Source: Acidobacteriota bacterium (GTDB lineage Bacteria > Acidobacteriota > Terriglobia > Acidiferrales > UBA7541). From it: a stretch of DNA of 46,527 nucleotides. Both the position numbers and the translations under genes were made by a program. The stretch covers positions 1 through 46,527 of the forward strand of contig QHYH01000150.1 of the NCBI GenBank assembly GCA_003223215.1, read 5' to 3'. This document shows, piece by piece, positions 45,223 through 46,527 of this stretch. How positions within the stretch are numbered: position 1 is the first letter of the stretch; the number at the start of each line of letters is the position of its first letter. The notes beneath the pieces were generated by a model. The model did no database searches, was not told the origin of the DNA, and worked only from the letters and a program-made list of their open reading frames with translations.

Positions 45223-46287
45223 GTGAGAACGCTGCGACAATTCGTAACCGGAATCGAGGCGATTCCGGCGAACACCTCCTGGTACTTGGCAGACTTGGGA
45301 GAGGCGCGAGGAAAACAAGAGCTTTTTACAAACCAATCTCCTCAGACACTCAAAGCCCTGCGAGAACACGCTTTGATCGAAAGCGCGGTTTCATCAAACC
45401 GGATTGAGGGGGTTGTTGCGGATCAGGCGCGCGTTGGAACCATTGTGTTCGGCCACAAGCAACTGCGCGACAGAGATGAAGAAGAAATTCGCGGGTATCG
45501 AGATGCTCTGAAACGGATTCACGAACAGGGTAAACAACTACCCGTATCTGAGGACACGATTCGAGAACTTCACAGATTGACTCGGGGCGGAATTGGGGAC
45601 GCGGGGCAATATAAAGAAAAAGACTCCGATATCATTGAGAAGTCGCCCGACGGAAGGCAAAGAGTCCGCTTCCGAACTGTTCCAGCGAGTGAAACTGCAA
45701 CACAGATGCATGAATTGTTTTCGCTGTGGAAGGATTGCCTTGAACAGCGCCGAATCCATCCCTTGATTCTCTTAGCTGGCATGAATTTAGATTTCCTATG
45801 TATCCACCCGTTCAGGGACGGAAATGGTCGAGTCTCAAGATTGCTACTTCTCTTGCAGAGTTATCACATCGGTTTAGAAGTCGGACGCTATGTCAGCTTG
45901 GAGCGTGTGATTGAGGAGAACAAGGATCGCTACTATGAGACTCTGGAGCAAAGTTCCCAGCGATGGCATGAAGGTACTCACGATCCCTGGCCGTTCATCA
46001 ATTACATTCTCTTTGTTCTAAAGAGTGCGTACCGAGAATTCGAAGAACGCGTTAGTCAACTGGGTTCGCCGAAGGGAGCGAAGGCAGAAATGGTCTTGGG
46101 AGCCATTCGCGCTCAACTCGGAGACTTTCGCTTAGCGGATATAGAGCGTGCGTGCCCTGGTGTTGGCCGTGAATGGATTCGGAAGCTGCTGGTCGATTTG
46201 AGAAGTTCGGGCGAGGTGACTTGCCGTGGCAAGGGGCCTGCCGCGCGGTGGCGCAACGAGACGAGTAAGGGTAGAAACTCTAAGTGA
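45223..46287 (+). CDS. Fic-family protein with N-terminal autoinhibitory helix
   Basis: This 354-residue protein starts at GTG (45223) after AAGGAAG. The core motif HPFRDGNGRVSR (about 192-203) is the full Fic active site, so it should transfer AMP (or another nucleotide moiety) to a target hydroxyl. An inhibitory motif (S/T)xxxE(G/N) is present as SSNRIEG (about 57-63), making it a class II enzyme with an N-terminal self-inhibiting helix. The C-terminal ~80 residues (GAIRAQLGDFRLADIERAC, REWIRKLLVDL) form a winged-helix-like domain. This is the widespread Fic/DUF4172-like regulator architecture. Target unknown. It is divergent from the PIN fragment. Confidence 0.92.
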   Translation: MRTLRQFVTGIEAIPANTSWYLADLGEARGKQELFTNQSPQTLKALREHALIESAVSSNRIEGVVADQARVGTIVFGHKQLRDRDEEEIRGYRDALKRIHEQGKQLPVSEDTIRELHRLTRGGIGDAGQYKEKDSDIIEKSPDGRQRVRFRTVPASETATQMHELFSLWKDCLEQRRIHPLILLAGMNLDFLCIHPFRDGNGRVSRLLLLLQSYHIGLEVGRYVSLERVIEENKDRYYETLEQSSQRWHEGTHDPWPFINYILFVLKSAYREFEERVSQLGSPKGAKAEMVLGAIRAQLGDFRLADIERACPGVGREWIRKLLVDLRSSGEVTCRGKGPAARWRNETSKGRNSK

Positions 46288-46490
46288 GGGTATTAGTGAG
46301 GGTAGGGTCTTGCTGGTTCGCAGGAGAGAGGCTCAAACCTCTCAGACGCGCGACCTCGTGTGGTCAAAAATCTCAAACGTATTGAAAAGGCTTGGTTTCC
46401 GGTCTCATAATTTCCTCACACAGCTGCTTTCTGAAACCTCAAGAGCATGTACAATCCGGGTTCGACGATCAAGTTTACGGAGGCTCTGGA

Positions 46491-46527
46491 ATGATTTGGG
46501 CTCGCATGCTTGCTTACATCACCGGAA
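46491..46527 (+). CDS. 5' end of a probable transposase/integrase gene, cut by window edge
   Basis: Only 12 residues (MIWARMLAYITG) are visible. GGAGG ends seven bases before the ATG. The peptide matches my recollection of the N-terminus of integrase-core transposase-like proteins found in soil bacteria, but 12 residues cannot prove this. The preceding ~200 bases contain a short stem GAGAGG-N6-CCTCTC (46326-46343) after the fic gene, without a T-tract. Confidence 0.4.
   Translation, partial: MIWARMLAYITG

Noticed and set aside
45161-45250. An N-terminal extension of the PIN fragment
   Set aside because: The open frame continues but lacks the first PIN strand and catalytic Asp, and it coincides with the fic promoter region.
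46326-46343. Rho-independent terminator after fic (GAGAGG-N6-CCTCTC)
   Set aside because: There is a six-base stem only and no T-tract on either side. It is not strong enough to call.
1-46527. CRISPR arrays and complete insertion sequences
   Set aside because: I saw no regularly spaced direct repeats and no terminal inverted repeats bracketing a transposase. Only the partial gene at the right edge is suggestive.

Overview
The window looks like a chromosomal segment of a soil-type Acidobacteriota bacterium. The main reason is eight long permeases of the acidobacterial 'ADOP' type (MacB/FtsX-like, duplicated, each with a C-terminal D-P-L-V-A-L-R-Y-E-like tail). The moderately high GC content, PadR-coupled permease, sigma-54 response regulator and multihaem cytochromes agree. 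No rRNA or intact tRNA is present, so finer placement is not possible from this sequence alone.

Region 1 (1-21187, minus strand) is one continuous 11-gene run: HlyD/MacA-type adaptor, ADOP permease, ATPase, three ADOPs, a second ATPase, three more ADOPs, then an NtrC-type sigma-54 response regulator cut by the window edge. Gaps are 11-104 bp. A textbook -24/-12 promoter (GG-N10-GC) lies just upstream of the adaptor with a near-palindromic candidate activator site about 115 bp upstream of the predicted start. The last gene may therefore activate its own operon.

Region 2 (21188-24614) is a divergent control region containing that promoter and a 12-bp perfect inverted repeat at the start of a PadR repressor gene. 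An eighth ADOP, with an extra N-terminal domain, is translationally coupled to padR.

Region 3 (25000-28644) is a phosphoketolase-acetate kinase pair, which turns sugar phosphates into acetyl phosphate and then acetate plus ATP. Region 4 (28809-32507, minus) holds a small FPPC-motif protein, a PilZ protein, a secreted Gly/Tyr-rich protein and a zinc-dependent phospholipase C-like exported protein. Upstream of the last lies the 3' end of a dead group II intron (maturase tail, domains V and VI).

Region 5 (33165-40765) is the most interesting. A minus-strand operon encodes a decahaem MtrA/DmsE-like cytochrome, a large outer-membrane beta-barrel in the MtrB position, a monohaem cytochrome c, a membrane tetrahaem cytochrome and a small membrane protein. 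Divergent from it is a Tat-exported, selenocysteine-containing formate dehydrogenase large subunit (in-frame TGA at 38744-38746 with a SECIS hairpin). No formate dehydrogenase beta or gamma subunit follows. The layout suggests formate oxidation feeding electrons into a trans-outer-membrane haem conduit.

Region 6 (40782-46527) is accessory and decaying: a DUF433/DUF5615 toxin-antitoxin pair, a broken tRNA-Asp with an internal duplication, a ParD/ParE pair with a frameshifted toxin, a deleted alpha/beta hydrolase, a truncated serine protease, a PIN-domain fragment, two small conserved proteins, an autoinhibited Fic protein, and the first codons of a probable transposase-like gene.
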